From contig JAGHQL010000087.1 of assembly GCA_020080175.1 (NCBI GenBank), forward strand, positions 1-64,000: DNA of 64,000 nucleotides, given 5' to 3'. The notes below the pieces were generated by a model. That model was not told the DNA's origin. It did no database searches and saw only the letters and a list, made by a program, of their open reading frames with translations. Made by a program: the position numbers and the translations under genes. This DNA is from Glutinoglossum americanum. Its lineage: Eukaryota; Ascomycota; Geoglossomycetes; Geoglossales; Geoglossaceae. Shown one piece after another: positions 43,981-56,803 of the stretch (position 1 is the stretch's first letter; each line of letters opens with the position of its first letter).

Positions 43981-45793
43981 CTTCGTTATCTTCGCCTGCC
44001 TCGTCTGTCTCAGGGATACTAGATAGGATAGGTGGATGGATAGAGTGAAGTAAAGCTAGAGCCGGTGTAACAGCAAGCCAGCAGCCAACAGCCAGAAAAC
44101 GACGGCAGGGTACCGAGGTCGTTATATAAAGTCACTAGAGACGGGTAAGCAGCGGAGTCAAGTCGAGTTGCAGGAACCACCCAAGCCTAATCTCCTTCCT
44201 TTCTCCCCGGTGAATAAATAAATAAAAAAAGGGCCTCCCTATCCTAAAACAAAGCTTCCTAAGCTCCGCGATACAATCGAAATCGAAATCGGATAGTCCA
44301 AGCTCTTATGTAACACCATTTCCCGCCCTCCTCGCAGCCCAACCCCTCACAGGGAAAAAATAACCCACACGGGGCCCGGAAACGTTCCCAATCCCCTCCC
44401 CCCAAAGGAAAAAAACAAACCATCCCATAAACGCCATTCGCCCATCCCGCTATCCCCCCTCAAGAAAAGATAGAGGGCGGAGAGATAGGATGTATGGAAG
44501 GGAATACGATTCGGTTAGTTTGTTTGGTTAGGTTCGCTTCCCGTCCCATCGCAAAGGCGGCACTCGGCATAAGAGAATCCTAAATCCTACCCACAACCCC
44601 CTGCCCACCGCATAACAAACACGCAATCGCAAACCCCGTTATCAAGCACGTAACTTTTCGTCGTGGTAAGAAAACCCGCTCCAACCCCTGCCCGCGTCGA
44701 TGGCCAAAGCTCCAATTCCATGCCGGCAAAGCCCGGGGGGTGGCCGCGACCCAGCCAGCGAACGGGGGGGTTACGTAAAGATGGGAAAATAGAAGGATAC
44801 GCCCTTACTACCTGCTGCGATTATTATTATGTTTCGAAAGAGCCACCGTCACAAAAAAAAAAATAAAAAATAAAATAAAATCAAAAGAGAAAAAGAGAAT
44901 CCCCACCCGACTTTCATAAAAAAAAACCCCCCACTGGGAAAAATCTCGAAAAATTTTTTATTTCTTATTTTACCCCTCCATCCACGTAAATAAATGAGCC
45001 CGGACCACGCAAAGAGAGATCTTATCTAAACCAACCAGAAGCGATCTCGTAGACGACGCGATAAAAACACGAAAACAAAAGGATAAAAAAAATAAAAAAA
45101 TAAACCGGCTTTATCCCAACTTTATCCACACCGCCAGGTTTGTTACGTACCTAGTTATGCAGTGCATGGCGCAGATAGATTACATGCTCGCGAAGGGGTC
45201 TTTTTTTTTTGGGGCTTCCTTCCGCCTTCTCTCCACCGTTCCAAAAGTTTGAATGGGGCGCTTTTTTTATTTTTTTTAGTAGATCTATGTGTCAGGAACG
45301 ACCCGGGGATTTTGGGGTTTCCGTTAGGTACGTACATACGTGGATGCCCATGTGGGCTGTTTTATTGGCTCCCCGCGAAAGGTTGGGTTGGAAGTTTTTT
45401 TTTCTCCGTCGCCCTCACTATACGTAATAGCCCCCTCTCTCCAGGGAAAAAAAAAAAAAAGGAAGTCGTCCGCGGACTTATTTGAGTAAGGTTCGTGACT
45501 TTTCTATTTTCACTTCCTTGGTTTGGCTTGGTTTAACCTTATAGGGAGAGAGGTCGCTGCTAGAGGTAAAATTTTGAAAAAAGAAACGGAAAAGAACATT
45601 CTGTTTGCTGATAGAAAATAAAAAGGCGTGCTAGAACGACGACAGGTCCACGACGGTCCATCGGCCAGGTTTCAAGTCCCGCCTTAGGAAAGAGGCTAGA
45701 GAAAAGTAAAAATAAAAAATAAATGCACTTTTCTCTTATCCTAACAGTTCGTAGTATGATTTACATAAAACCCTCACCTCCCCATTCATGCTA
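43981..45793. other. Intergenic, about 1.8 kb, rich in A/T homopolymers
   Basis: 5' region of the ureohydrolase gene and 3' flank of the MATE gene. Many A or T runs of 8-14 nt (for example near 44855, 44920, 45200, 45263, 45397 and 45449) lie on an otherwise GC-moderate background. Such tracts disfavour nucleosomes. No gene recognised. Confidence 0.5.
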
Positions 45794-47482
45794 TCATACG
45801 CTCACACTTCCATAATCGGGAGATGCGGGTCCCGTCTCGACCCTCTCGCCTTCGTCCATGCGCGCAAACGCCTTACTAACCTCCTTGTCCCAATTACTAA
45901 TCGCTACGATGGCCCACTCAAGGATCCCCACTAGGTACAGCGCAATGCATTGCCCCACCCATAGGCCCTCGAGTCCCCATCCGTGGAACGCGAGGTAGAT
46001 GCCCAGCGGTAGCGCGCCGAGGTAGTAGGATATGATGTTGACCGCGGCACCGATGTGTTGTCGACCCATGCCTCTGAGGGCTCCGCCGCAGCTGCCGTTG
46101 AGGCCATCTGCGATCTGGAAGAGCGCGACGAACGGCATGACCTGCGCGGTAAGCTTGATAACTTTGATGTCATCATTGAATATCTTGGCGTAGAAGTCTT
46201 TGACTCCCATGAGGACTGCAAGAACGATTACGCCGAGGATCATGCTAAGCCATGCTGCAACGTGGGAGGATCTTGCTGCGCCCTTTGCGTTGCGCGCTCC
46301 GAGCAGGTTGCCAACCCTTGCGCTTGTGGCTACGCCAACACCAAAGGGGATGGTGTTCAGCACTTGGTCAGTCGTCATGATGACGCTCTGAGCAGCTAGA
46401 GGGATGGTCCCCAACCATCCTGCCGCCAAGGCGACGATTTCGAATGCCCACCACTCAGTTCCGACATGGATGACGCCGAGCCCGGCGAGGCGAGAAAATA
46501 TACCCATGTTTTTTAAGCATTTCCGCGACCATCCTCCCCAACAGCCCCAGCCGGCAACAAATCTGGCGTACGCCAGCAGGAGGAAGAATGAGAGCCAGTA
46601 AGATATCCCGGTGGCCAGAGGAGCGCCGAGAAGGCCCATTTTAAAGGTGTAGACAAAGAGGTAGTTCAATACCGCATTGAGGGGAGAGGTGATGAGGAGC
46701 ACATATGTTCCAGGGCGCATGATTTCTGCAAGTGTGTGAGCTACGGTTTAGACAGGGGTTTTAATCAATTGACGATACATACCCTGAGCCTGGAGATACT
46801 TCTTCATACATTCGAAATATATGTACCCGAGCCCACCAGGTATCAGACAAGTGAGGAAATCCGCACTACTTCTACTCAATTCCGCCTCTTGTCCTAGTAG
46901 TCTAAATAAAGGCTCTGAAAAGAACCACATAACTGCCACGGGAATGTAAAACAGTCCCAGCACAATGAAGGCTCTCTGTAATAGAATGCCAAGGTCATGG
47001 GGGTTCTTGCTGCCAGTATAAGTTGAAGAGGCTATTGTGTCCAAGGCAGTACTACCACCAAGAGCTATCAGCCAAGCCGTCGACATGGCGAACATGTATG
47101 AAAAGGCCGCTGTTGCCAGATCCTCTGGTGAGAGTCTGCCGACGATGAGTACGGAAATTGTCTGCAGTGAGTTCTGCAGGGTATATGCCAATATCACAGG
47201 AATAGAGCCCTTCAGCAGGACCCCGAATTCGCTAATGATTAGCGTGTATTTTGACTTGCCCATGTCATCATCGATATCGTATATCTCGCCGGCATCTTGA
47301 CTCGCGGTCTCACCGTTGCCATTGGAGAGAAGGGTTGTTCGCTCATTCGGCGGCGACCCAGAGGGGGAGGGTTTCTGAGAACTACTCCGTCTCGCGAGGT
47401 TGGCAACCCAAGAGTAGTAGCTAGTAGCTTCATCCATTACGCGGATGTCTGACGCACCCGAAGACGGACGGCGGCCCGTCAT
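45794..47482 (-). CDS. MATE-family multidrug/toxin extrusion transporter, 543 residues
   Basis: Two exons, 47482-46783 and 46725-45794, joined in phase 1 by a 57-nt GTATGT...CAG intron. A disordered N-terminus of about 80 residues (NERTTLLSNGNGE) precedes two bundles of membrane helices: SIPVILAYTLQNSLQTISVLIVGRL, then GSTALDTIASSTYTGSKNPHDLG in bundle 1, and GVGVATSARVGNLLGARNAKGA plus QIADGLNGSCGGALRGMGRQ in bundle 2. These are the standard MatE repeats. Fungal members (yeast Erc1-like) export organic cations or drugs by cation antiport at the plasma or vacuolar membrane. Length is normal and no residue is obviously missing. Confidence 0.93.
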
Positions 47483-50115
47483 CTCGACCTGTGGCTGTGG
47501 TTACGCAAGTCAAAGATTCTCTAGACGTCGGATCTTGTACTTCTCATGAAAGACAGATTGTTGATCAAAATGCGGGGAGAAAAAGCGCACGGGATGTCCA
47601 AAATAGAGCAGCTCCAGGAACCCATAAGGCCCTCTCCATCACTTCGGTATTCATTACTTGAGAAGAAGCGGGAAAGGCGATATGAGAAGCAAGAAGCAAT
47701 GTTACACGTACAAGGCGTAACCCGGCCGAGTCAATTGAAGAAAAGCAACGAAAGCAAAACGGAATAGATCATCCTATCAGATCAATCAAACGAGCCCGCA
47801 AGACAATGAGGCGCGCTGCCATGCCGCTCATGTCACTAATCGCCTGCATATCTCTTATCTCTCTTCGTTAGCCGGCAGCACAGTCTGTGCCTCCGTATTG
47901 CCGCAGTGGCAAAGAAAGATCGCTGCACAGAAACCATTACACCTCCATCTGGGCAAAATGCATAATGATTTAGCAAGTGCAATGCCTTTACGTAAGGCCT
48001 GGGAGGCAGAAAGGTTGGATCTTGCGAAGGATTGACATTATCCGGCTGTTCATAGAGTTTATGTAACAGTCCAAGGACAATCGTTCGTTGGAAATATGTT
48101 TGTGTAACTGCTTGTTGAGGAGGCGGCAGGGATTGGTTGATGATTTGCAAATTCCACATGCTTCAGCTGGTGCATGTCCGGCTTACGGAAACGAAAGAGT
48201 CCCCCACGCAAAAATGCAAGGACCCCACGCCAACCTGGTTACCCGCCGCTATTAGCACTATTAAGACATACACAAGAGTTACACCAAACCGTTTGATCGT
48301 GGACAACCCATCCCGGTACTTACAGATCTCTCTCTCTCTCTCTCTTCCAGAGCCGGCCTTATATTTGTTTATGATAGTTGTGCAATAGCCGACCCCGCCC
48401 CGATGTCCCCATCGCGTGGCAATGACGCTAGGCTACAGGGCTACCAAAGGCTCTACAGTCATTACAAGACGTAAAGCAACAAGTCTACCACGGAGCAGGC
48501 CTGACAATACTCAATTAGAAGTGGTGGCGACCAACAGGTATGGCTATGTAGTTAAGGCCCTGCTGCATAATATACTGGGAGGAAACGTGGCTCATCAACC
48601 CCAACCCATAGGCGTGTCATGAGTTCGGTCCGTATTTCGGCGCACGCTCTTGTTGGTGGCTTGGTCCAAGAGCCGCAGGCACAAGAGATCAGCGCAAAAC
48701 AAAAGCAATATCAAAGACAGAAGGCCTTGGGACCATATCCTTGTGGAATACTCTTGTGGACCCTAGCGAATGCTGCATTCCCTAGAGTCGAGAGCCGGTG
48801 AGCTGTGTGAACTACTCCTAGACATCGTGAATGGATCAAGTATTCCGTTGCAACACTTAACGTAGGCTCTTCTTCCTGGTTCTCTTCGCTCCATATTTCG
48901 GTGAAACTGCTGAAAAAACCCTACTCACTAGGTGATATAACAACAGCCAGACTATCGCCGTGCAGGAGAAACAGCCGAGATTACCGCAAGATCCCATGGA
49001 GGCGTTAGCACGGGTGCCCACAGTCAGGTGGCCCACAGGGACCCTTGGTGGCCACGGTGGTGCTCGGCTGGGGCTCTAATAGCATTCTTTGCGTCTTTCT
49101 TGCCACCACGCCGACCAAGCCCCCCCGGTCTGCTAACAAAAGACATCGGAGAAAAAAAAGGGATAGCCACCCGGATACCACACAAGTCAACATGTAAAGC
49201 GTCGCAAGTTGCGCACGTTAGGGAGGGGGGCCTGCTGCCACAGGCATCCTTCCGAGAGACCACCGTTGTGTGTCGTCGCATATTGGGACTCCCAAAACCG
49301 CGGGCATGCCCAGTTCAGAGGATCCAGCGGATCACACGTGCACCTGGGAGTCTGCCCCGGAACCACCTAGAGCCAAGAGTCACTCCTGTTTCAACAATGT
49401 CTTGTCTCTTCCTGTTTGAGTTTATCGAGGGTTGGTTGTGGCATTTCTCGTTGATGATGGATTCGTCTGGAAGCCTTCTACAGGTGAAGCCTTGTAGATG
49501 TCGGAAACGAGCCGTCACTCTTAATCACAGCGGAGTAGAGGAGGGGCGGAGGCTGGCGGGCGACAGAGGCTCAAATTCGACTTGTTTACGCTAAGCATGA
49601 GATGTCCGAATCTAGAGGTGGAAATGATTAGTTTTTGGACGATTCCTAACGATTGAGGAGATCGCCGGTTCTGGAATCGTGCACGGCGAATTAACTCTAC
49701 CCCCCTAGGGCGGCTAGTGTAGTGCTGATTTTACATGCTAGATTCTCCTTTATTTGCGTATACATACATCTCTAATTTAGCCCTGTATACTAGCCCGCTA
49801 ACCAAAAATATGGGGTCTCTGAGGGTTCAACATTGACAATCGTGGTAATAACAGGAGAGAAAAGGAAAATGTTGGAATTTCCGGGATGCGTAGGTAAAGG
49901 AGCTAGTGTGGAAGTGGATGGTATATATGTGTGACCAACCAGTTATGTATGTGAAGCATAGAGGAAGCTTTTTAGTTCCTGATAACAAGGGAGAAAGAGA
50001 AACAGCAGAGCTATAATGTTCATGCCCTGCACCGTAAAATGCCAAGAAGCGGGGAAACTGAAGAGGAATAAGAGGAAAAGAGAAGAGGGAGATATAAGGG
50101 CGCACAATTGGCAAC
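47483..50115. other. Intergenic, about 2.6 kb; no gene recognised
   Basis: The longest frame is 49028-49594 (+, 188 codons), but it lacks an ATG start that fits, a domain or conserved blocks. A CT dinucleotide run lies at about 48327-48346. The region contains no recognisable repeat boundary. Confidence 0.4.
48327..48346. repeat. (TC)n microsatellite
   Basis: About ten TC units in a non-coding region. Confidence 0.9.
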
Positions 50116-52097
50116 TCATACCGCGACCCCTCTCCTGCTCCACCCACCTGGCCCCTTCCAAGCCCAAACCCACAAGCCACAAGCCACCCAAACACTAACA
50201 GCCATAATCCAGAACGTCATGGCGTAGCACTCTTTACCATAGCAAAGCGTATCTTCTACTACGCCCTCCACGGGCCCAGCACCAGTACCAGCAAGTCCCG
50301 ACGCCCCAAACCCAAAGACTCCGGAATAAAAAGCCGGAGAGTTCCGCTGTCTCCCCCCCGCCCACTCGTAAACCGCAGAGTAAATACTCGAAAACACCAT
50401 GGCCCCCAACGCCGGCGCAATAGCAACGGCTCCCCAATTCGTCCCAAAATTCTCGACCCCCCACACAACGCTAATAATAATAGGCGCAAGGGAGAACGCA
50501 GCTCCATATCCGGAGCCAACGAGCGCGGAGACGATCCAGAAGCGTTCAGCGTGGTTCTGGGCCAGCCCGGAGGCTAGGAGGACGAGGCCGAGGGAGAGGA
50601 TTAGCGTGAACGTTAGGAGGAAGGCGAGGCGGGAGACGGAGGTTCGGGATTTTCTGTTGGGATCGGTGGGGAGGGAGCGGAGGGAGGAGGAGATACTGGA
50701 GCGGCGAGAGGTGGTTGGGGCGAGGTAGTCGGAGAGTGTGCCTGTGAAAATGCGGGTTACTGTGGAGGTGACGGCTATGATGGAGACGTGGGTGGCGGGG
50801 CTGACGGTGGGGCGGCTAGAAGGCGGGTATAATGTGCCGATGATAGTTCCCATCTACTCGACGAATTAGCACCCCATAGGTAAAACTTTAAGCAAAGACA
50901 TCCTGGATGACCCACGTTATTAATAAACGTCTCCCCCGGGCCCGTGACGAGGAAAAAACCAGCTGCAAGCCACCACATCGTGTGATCTTTCAAAAAGATC
51001 CTCGTCTCCTCGTTCAACAGCCACGTCTTCTTCCTCTTTTCCTCCTCTTCCCTCTCCTCCTCCCTCTCCGACCCATCTTCAACCGCACTCCCTCCACCCT
51101 CTAACGTTCCGTACCCTCTCCCACCCCTAGACGTCCTAAAAAACTCACTATCCGTCAACACCCCGCTCCGCTCAAGCTCCTCAACCGCTTCATCAATCAG
51201 ATCCTCCTCATCTACAACCCTGAGCCCAAACGCCCCGATAATCCCCACGACAAACAACATGATGCCTAGGAACAAAAAGTACCGAAAGACATCCACATCG
51301 CCCCTCGTCCCATCAGGCTTCACTTCATAGAGCAACCTACTCCCCACCTGACTCTGCCACATCCCGCTAAGCCCGAATGCCGCAATTGGCAACGCAAGCG
51401 CAACCCCCTTATGCTCTCCCCTCCCGAAATTCTTCGCGCAAGTCGTCACGGCAGAGAGATACATACTACTTGTGCCCATGCCAATTCCCACAAAACCCAA
51501 CACCATAGCCATAAACGGCCAACCGTCCCCCCCAGCCTTGACAGACGGACCTTGTCGGTACGTAAACGCAGCGAGCAGGTAACCTGGTCCGAAGAACAGA
51601 CCCGCGAGGAGGGAAAGCACACCCGGGGAATAGCGATCGCAGATGTAGCCGAATATCGGAACGGGGAGGTACAGGCTCAGCTCGCCAGTAATGGAGACGA
51701 TGTTGACTTGGATCTGCGTGTAGCGGAGATGTTCCAGGAAGAGATGACCGTAGAGTGAGTATGCTGTGACCGATCCTCCACAAATACTATCTCATAAGAA
51801 AGAGAGAAAAAAGCCAAAGACATCAGCCTTCAATCCCTCATTACCCTCAAACTGGAAAACTTCAATGGCTCACCAACTCAACATCGCACACCCGAAACTC
51901 AAGTACCGATAAAAACCATCGGCGCTCTTTTTCCTCCTTCTCCTCCTTTCCCCATCATCACCCACCCACCCATCCATCAAATCCCTATCACCGCCAGGCT
52001 CATCCGAGTCCCCAAAGTCCCGCAGAAGCGGTCCCCGAGCGTCGTGGTCGAAATCGTCCCTATCAGCTGACCCGTTGCCGTGGATGAAGGATGACAT
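50116..52097 (-). CDS. MCH1: MCH1-like major facilitator transporter, 610 residues
   Basis: Three exons: 52097-51874, 51786-50916 and 50853-50116 (1833 nt, phases agree). The order is an acidic disordered N-terminus, SCICGGSVTAYSLYG, a conserved loop with GYICDRYSPG, then DGWPFMAMVLGFVGIGMGTSS, YLSAVTTCAKNFGRGEHKG, PIAAFGLSGMWQSQVGSRL, a large charged central loop (about residues 270-335), and FLVTGPGETFINNMGTIIGTL across the last intron. This is the pattern of probable transporter MCH1, a monocarboxylate-permease homologue at the vacuolar membrane; yeast MCH proteins do not transport the usual monocarboxylates, so the substrate is unknown. About twelve membrane helices are expected. Confidence 0.9.
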
Positions 52098-52715
52098 TCA
52101 AGCGGTCATATAATGAGGCTAAGCCGCGCGCACGGATGGTGAGGGAAAGGCCGAAATGGGGCTCGGGGCTCAGTTGAAGCGTAGTGCGTGGCAAGAGAGT
52201 CTGGAAGCCCGGTGCACTTGACCTATTAAGGTGTAACTACGTCTGATAGCGAAAGGCGATGATGATAGCTACGTCACGTGAATGAAGATAATTACACACA
52301 ACAAATGCGGACTCCCGAAGCTCATTTCCCCTGCGCCCTGCACACGAATATCACAGAACGAAGGGCCCAAGGTACGCATTTACAACTAGATAATGCTCAT
52401 TTATTGTCTAATGCAATGTATACAGGCTGCGCCCAATGCCCCATTGTCTATCCGGTTGGTTCAGCAGTTCCTTGGCCCCTGTGAGAAAAAGCAAGAAACG
52501 GAAAGACCGCTAGCATGAAATAGGATATACACTCCGCCAACACCCAATATGCTGGTAAGAGGTAGAGGGTTGAACCAAATACGCTGGCGAAAGGTGGAGT
52601 GTTGTGGAAGCCGGGGAGGCGCCACATCCGCAACGCTCTTGTAATCCGCCATAAAGATATGTACGAGGCCTCATGCCTGCTGAAACAACCCGTAAGTCGG
52701 TACACAGCTAATCAT
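52098..52715. other. Intergenic between MCH1-like and KCS1-like genes
   Basis: Promoter side of the MCH1-like gene and 3' flank of the KCS1-like gene; nothing else seen. Confidence 0.4.
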
Positions 52716-55700
52716 CTAGTAGCTGACGTATCCGAGATCTTCGTCCATGACTTCTTCAGGTCCAGGAAGACTGACACGTCCTGTGCCCTTCCGCCCGAGT
52801 GCCATGCCCTCGCCCTCCCCTATTTCGACCCACTCTTCATCGTTAATATCCTTCCAAATGTGCTGGAAATACATCCTAAGACTCCTCAGGCCGCGGAGGT
52901 AGCCTCTGTCGATGTCCCACCTATTCTTTGGTGGGCAGGGGGTCGTTTCTGGAATTTCGTCCTCCGCAGTGACACAATTTGCAAAATCCACAATCTTAAG
53001 ATCGATCGGCGTCCCTGGCCGCCTGTCTTTGCCTTTGTTGGTCTGCTGTATGTCAGAACAAACCCCCTCCCCTTCGTCGCCGGGACTTCCGTCATATAGC
53101 AAGAGTAAGCTGCTGGCATAGAAACGGTATCCTGGCAGATGGCGGATCATATCCTCCAACAATGTGAGCTTCTCCAGTATTACAGGTATATGTTTGGATA
53201 CGCTGGAGTCACTGTCGCCATCATACAAAAACCTAGTGAGGGCGTTTTGGAAATCTGGGCCAGCCTTGAGATCACGGCCGAAGTACTTGTCCTGGAATAA
53301 ATAAGTCTGACTCTTCACATCCCAGACCTGCATTCCGCATACTCTAACCCCTAGCTCCTGGGACGTCGTCAATTGGCACTTACGCCTCTGAGATCTCTTC
53401 TTATTTTCGTTTGCCTCAAGCCCATACTGCCGCGTTCCCATTTTTAGGTCAAGAACACATGGCCGCTTCATCCCTGCGGTGAGATCTTCAAGAAGCAAAA
53501 AGTGCTCAACGCGAGAATCTGGTTGTGTCTGAGCTTGCTCAGGATTGATAGGAACACTGCTGCTGTCTGGGGACTTTCCGGCGTTCGCTTCAGTCGCTAA
53601 TGGGAGTGGTACCACCCTCTCGTAGTTGATAGCGGCCTCTTTCGGAGATGCTAGAGCTGCGCCGGAGTCTAGTTGAGTTTCCTCACGCGCTGGGTTTGGA
53701 CCTGTTGCTGGAAGCGGTCCCAGGCTTGGAGCTTGTCCTTCATCCATATTGAATATGTCGTCTTCTTTGTCGCCCCTATACCCGTCGTCCTCAAGGAATT
53801 CAAGGTCACTATGATCACTTGAATTGAAGGTATTCCGTCTCAACAAATTATTTGCGGATCGATGCTGGTGGACCTGATTTGTATTCGCCAATGAATCTAG
53901 AGAACCAGAGTCGGCGATGGGGGGACGTCCGCCTTCCTTATCCTCGTCACATACTTTCAAGCTCAGTGTATGGTGTTGCATCGTTGGAGGTCCAAAAACT
54001 TCCCTAAGGACCTGTTCCTGGAGTTTCCTATTGACAGTTGTTGCGCCCCAGCTCGAGTTGTGGTTGGGCAAGGAAGGTCTCCTCGTTGGCATTCCACCAA
54101 TTGAGTTAGAATCACTGAGGTCTCTGCTGTTCAGCTTCAACGACGTATTGCCACTGAACGAGGAAGAGAGTTGTGGGTGGCTCAAGGACATTGGAAGCCG
54201 AAAGAGATTCTCCGGTATGATATGACGGTTATTCGCGAAGACGACTTGTGGAATTGGTAACGGTTGTTGAGATTGGCTTACAATTCGAGGCTTCTCGCCA
54301 CTGGCCGTTGTGTCTCCGGCTCGGGATGGACTTCCACTCTGTTCTTGACTTCCAGTGCTCTTTGAAGGCTTGCTCTGCGCAACCAATTGGGACTGCTGAG
54401 TTCCCCATCCCTCATCACCATCCTTCTTCGTCTTCTTCCTCTTCGGCGCTTTCCGAAACGTGACGTTAAGGACTCCAATGTACCTATACAGGAAATTTGA
54501 AAGCACTTCGTTAGCAAATGTGTATGATTGAACTCCGAAACCCGGAGATATGCCGTTTACTCCTTCTGGAATCTCAGCTTCAAAAGCCTCGATGGGAAAG
54601 GGGTCAGGACGGCTCGTACACACCTTGGCAGGAATTTCAGTAGTTCAGAGTGCCTTCGCTCCACGTTCTCATAGAACTCGTTTTCGCGATTGCTAAGTGA
54701 CTTGCAAACTGCCTGCCGCGAGAAGCGAAAAACAGTTGTGTGGCCACCAACCTGATGATTGTATGGCTTCAGTTCCACTGCGCCCAAGGGAGCAAGGGAG
54801 TAACGGCGTTTCGATTTATGTATCTTTGGCGAGGCGCTCAATGTGCGTCCGACTGGTGTGCCAGTTGGAGTTGCTTCGGCGTCATCAGTCAAGCTAGATT
54901 CTTCCCCTTTCCGAGATTCATATGCTTCGTCTAAGGATTCGTATTCAGAATCAGTCGCTGACGACATGCCACGATCCGAAGGTGTGTAAGCTTGGTCATC
55001 TGGGGCTTTGGTTAACGCATTAGCATCCAGCAAATCACTGTGGAAGCACCGGTTGCCGTCATCGATCTCCAAACCAGCGTTGGAGATAGTGTCAGCCTCT
55101 GCCCACAAACGAGCTGGCCGTGTACCAACTGCGGAAGCAGATTGATCCCTAGTTTTTTTGCCAATACTATCGTCTAAACGGAGGTCATCCTCACTTGATT
55201 CTGGCGAAGGCGTCTTATGAGGCCAGTACAATGCCGAAGAAATCTCGTCTTTGTCGGATTCATCCTCATCATCTCCCTCTTCTGCTTCTTCCCCAGGATT
55301 GTACCGGTCAATGCGGACAGAGATATCTTGGTCTGTTCTGCCCATAGGATCCGATCGAAGCGATGGTGATGAAGATGCAGAATGCCCAGAGGTTATGGTA
55401 GTCATACTTTTGGAGAATGACGCCCTCTTGCTGGCTCCAGGTGCGATATTGTGGTGGTTACGTATCTCTTCAAGCAATCTTAGAGGCAAGTGTTTCTCCA
55501 AGGCTTTTGATGACAAATTGGTGGCATCTCGATTTTCCATCGGTAGAAGTTGAGTCGGGGTAGCCTGAAGCGGGGGAGGCCTGCTAGAGGGACCAGGCTC
55601 TGCCGAGGACTCCACCATAGCACTTGAGACCTTGCGGTTGGAATAAGGTGAAGTATTCTCGGGTAACAACACGCTATATTGATCGTTCGTAAGCTGCTCT

Positions 55701-56803
55701 TGGACAAATGCGCCAGTATGAGAGGCTCCCTTCGTCTGCTGCTCAAGATCCAGCTCCTCAACCGGGGGAAAAACTCGTTTGCCAGTGTTATCCCCACCGA
55801 ATAGCTCATAATCTCGCCTTCCATCCTGACGGTCCTTCCCCTTGGTTTCCGATCCACCCTCTTTGTTTGTCCAGTCTTTACCTCTTTCTTCTCGCCTCCG
55901 GTCGCCAGTATTCTCTTTAAAAAGTCCAAGGCTATGGCTAGATTTGCGGCTCCTACCGCTCATCTCAGAGTTCGGCATTGTTGCTGAGATTGACTTGTCG
56001 ACTTGGGTATTGTTCCTACCGCGGCTGCCGCTCCGATCGTTGGACGCGGTCCAATGAAGGTCACTGTAGACGCCGGGTTGTGAGGAGTGACCACTCTGAT
56101 CCCTTGGGTCGTCATCTTGAGTTTGGCAGTGCGCTCTTGGTGAATCGGGCATGTTAGGTGTTGAAGGTCGGTCGACCGGACTGTCAACAGGGCTGATGAA
56201 GGGGGGAAGAACATGCAGCCGCCTCTCTCGGTGGATCCGTTCTAGCGATCCTCCTCCGTCTCTAGTATGCAGGCTAATGAATCCACGGTGGTCATACAAA
56301 GAGGAATAACCCCCGCCGTGAAAGCTTTGGCGAAATGAGTTAGCGATGGCATGAGTTCCTCCAGATGCGGTTGGCGAAGGAACATATGTAGTTTGATGTG
56401 GTCGTAGAATAGAGTTGGGATCTGATGGTAGTTCAAACCCTAACGTCAGCTCTGTTTTGGATGGCTCCTGCCCTCCGTCGTTATAAATGGCGTCATTCCT
56501 AGTAGGTGTAGAGGGTGGCGTGTGCAATGGAGAGACTCTGCTTTCCGTGACGAGATAGCGTGTCGCGAATATGGAATCGCGTTCTGGTAGTTGAGTTGTC
56601 ACATCCAGGATCGATCGCAGATCCAATGAAGAAGATGGCGAGGACGGAAATCTGTTTGACCTGGCTGCCGGGTCAAACCCACGTATTACCGCCTTGCTCG
56701 CAGATGGCGGCTGTAAAGGCGCATTCTGAGGATCTTGTGGGGCCTCAGCTGGTCTTACCGGCACAATAGAGTGATTTTGAAAGTCAGGGAGGGAGCTGGA
56801 CAT
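52716..56803 (-). CDS. KCS1: Inositol hexakisphosphate kinase (KCS1), 1315 residues
   Basis: Two exons, 56803-54624 and 54483-52716, with a 140-nt GTGTGT...TATAG intron. The first 690 residues are disordered and Ser-rich. Next comes the conserved lead block LKPYNHQVGGHTTVFRFSR and ENEFYENVERRHSELLKFLPRYIGVLNV. The IPK catalytic motif PxxxDxKxG is PCVLDLKMGTRQYG (about residue 1066), followed by GMQVWD, YASSLLLLYDG and IDLKIVDFANC (the ATP/metal DFA motif). A disordered insert between the lead block and the catalytic core is usual for fungal KCS1. The enzyme makes 5-diphosphoinositol pentakisphosphate (5-InsP7), a phosphate and energy signal. The motifs look active. Confidence 0.94.

Noticed and set aside
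49028-49594. 188-codon open frame on the + strand
   Set aside because: No ATG at its start, no recognisable block, and an overlapping antisense frame of similar quality.
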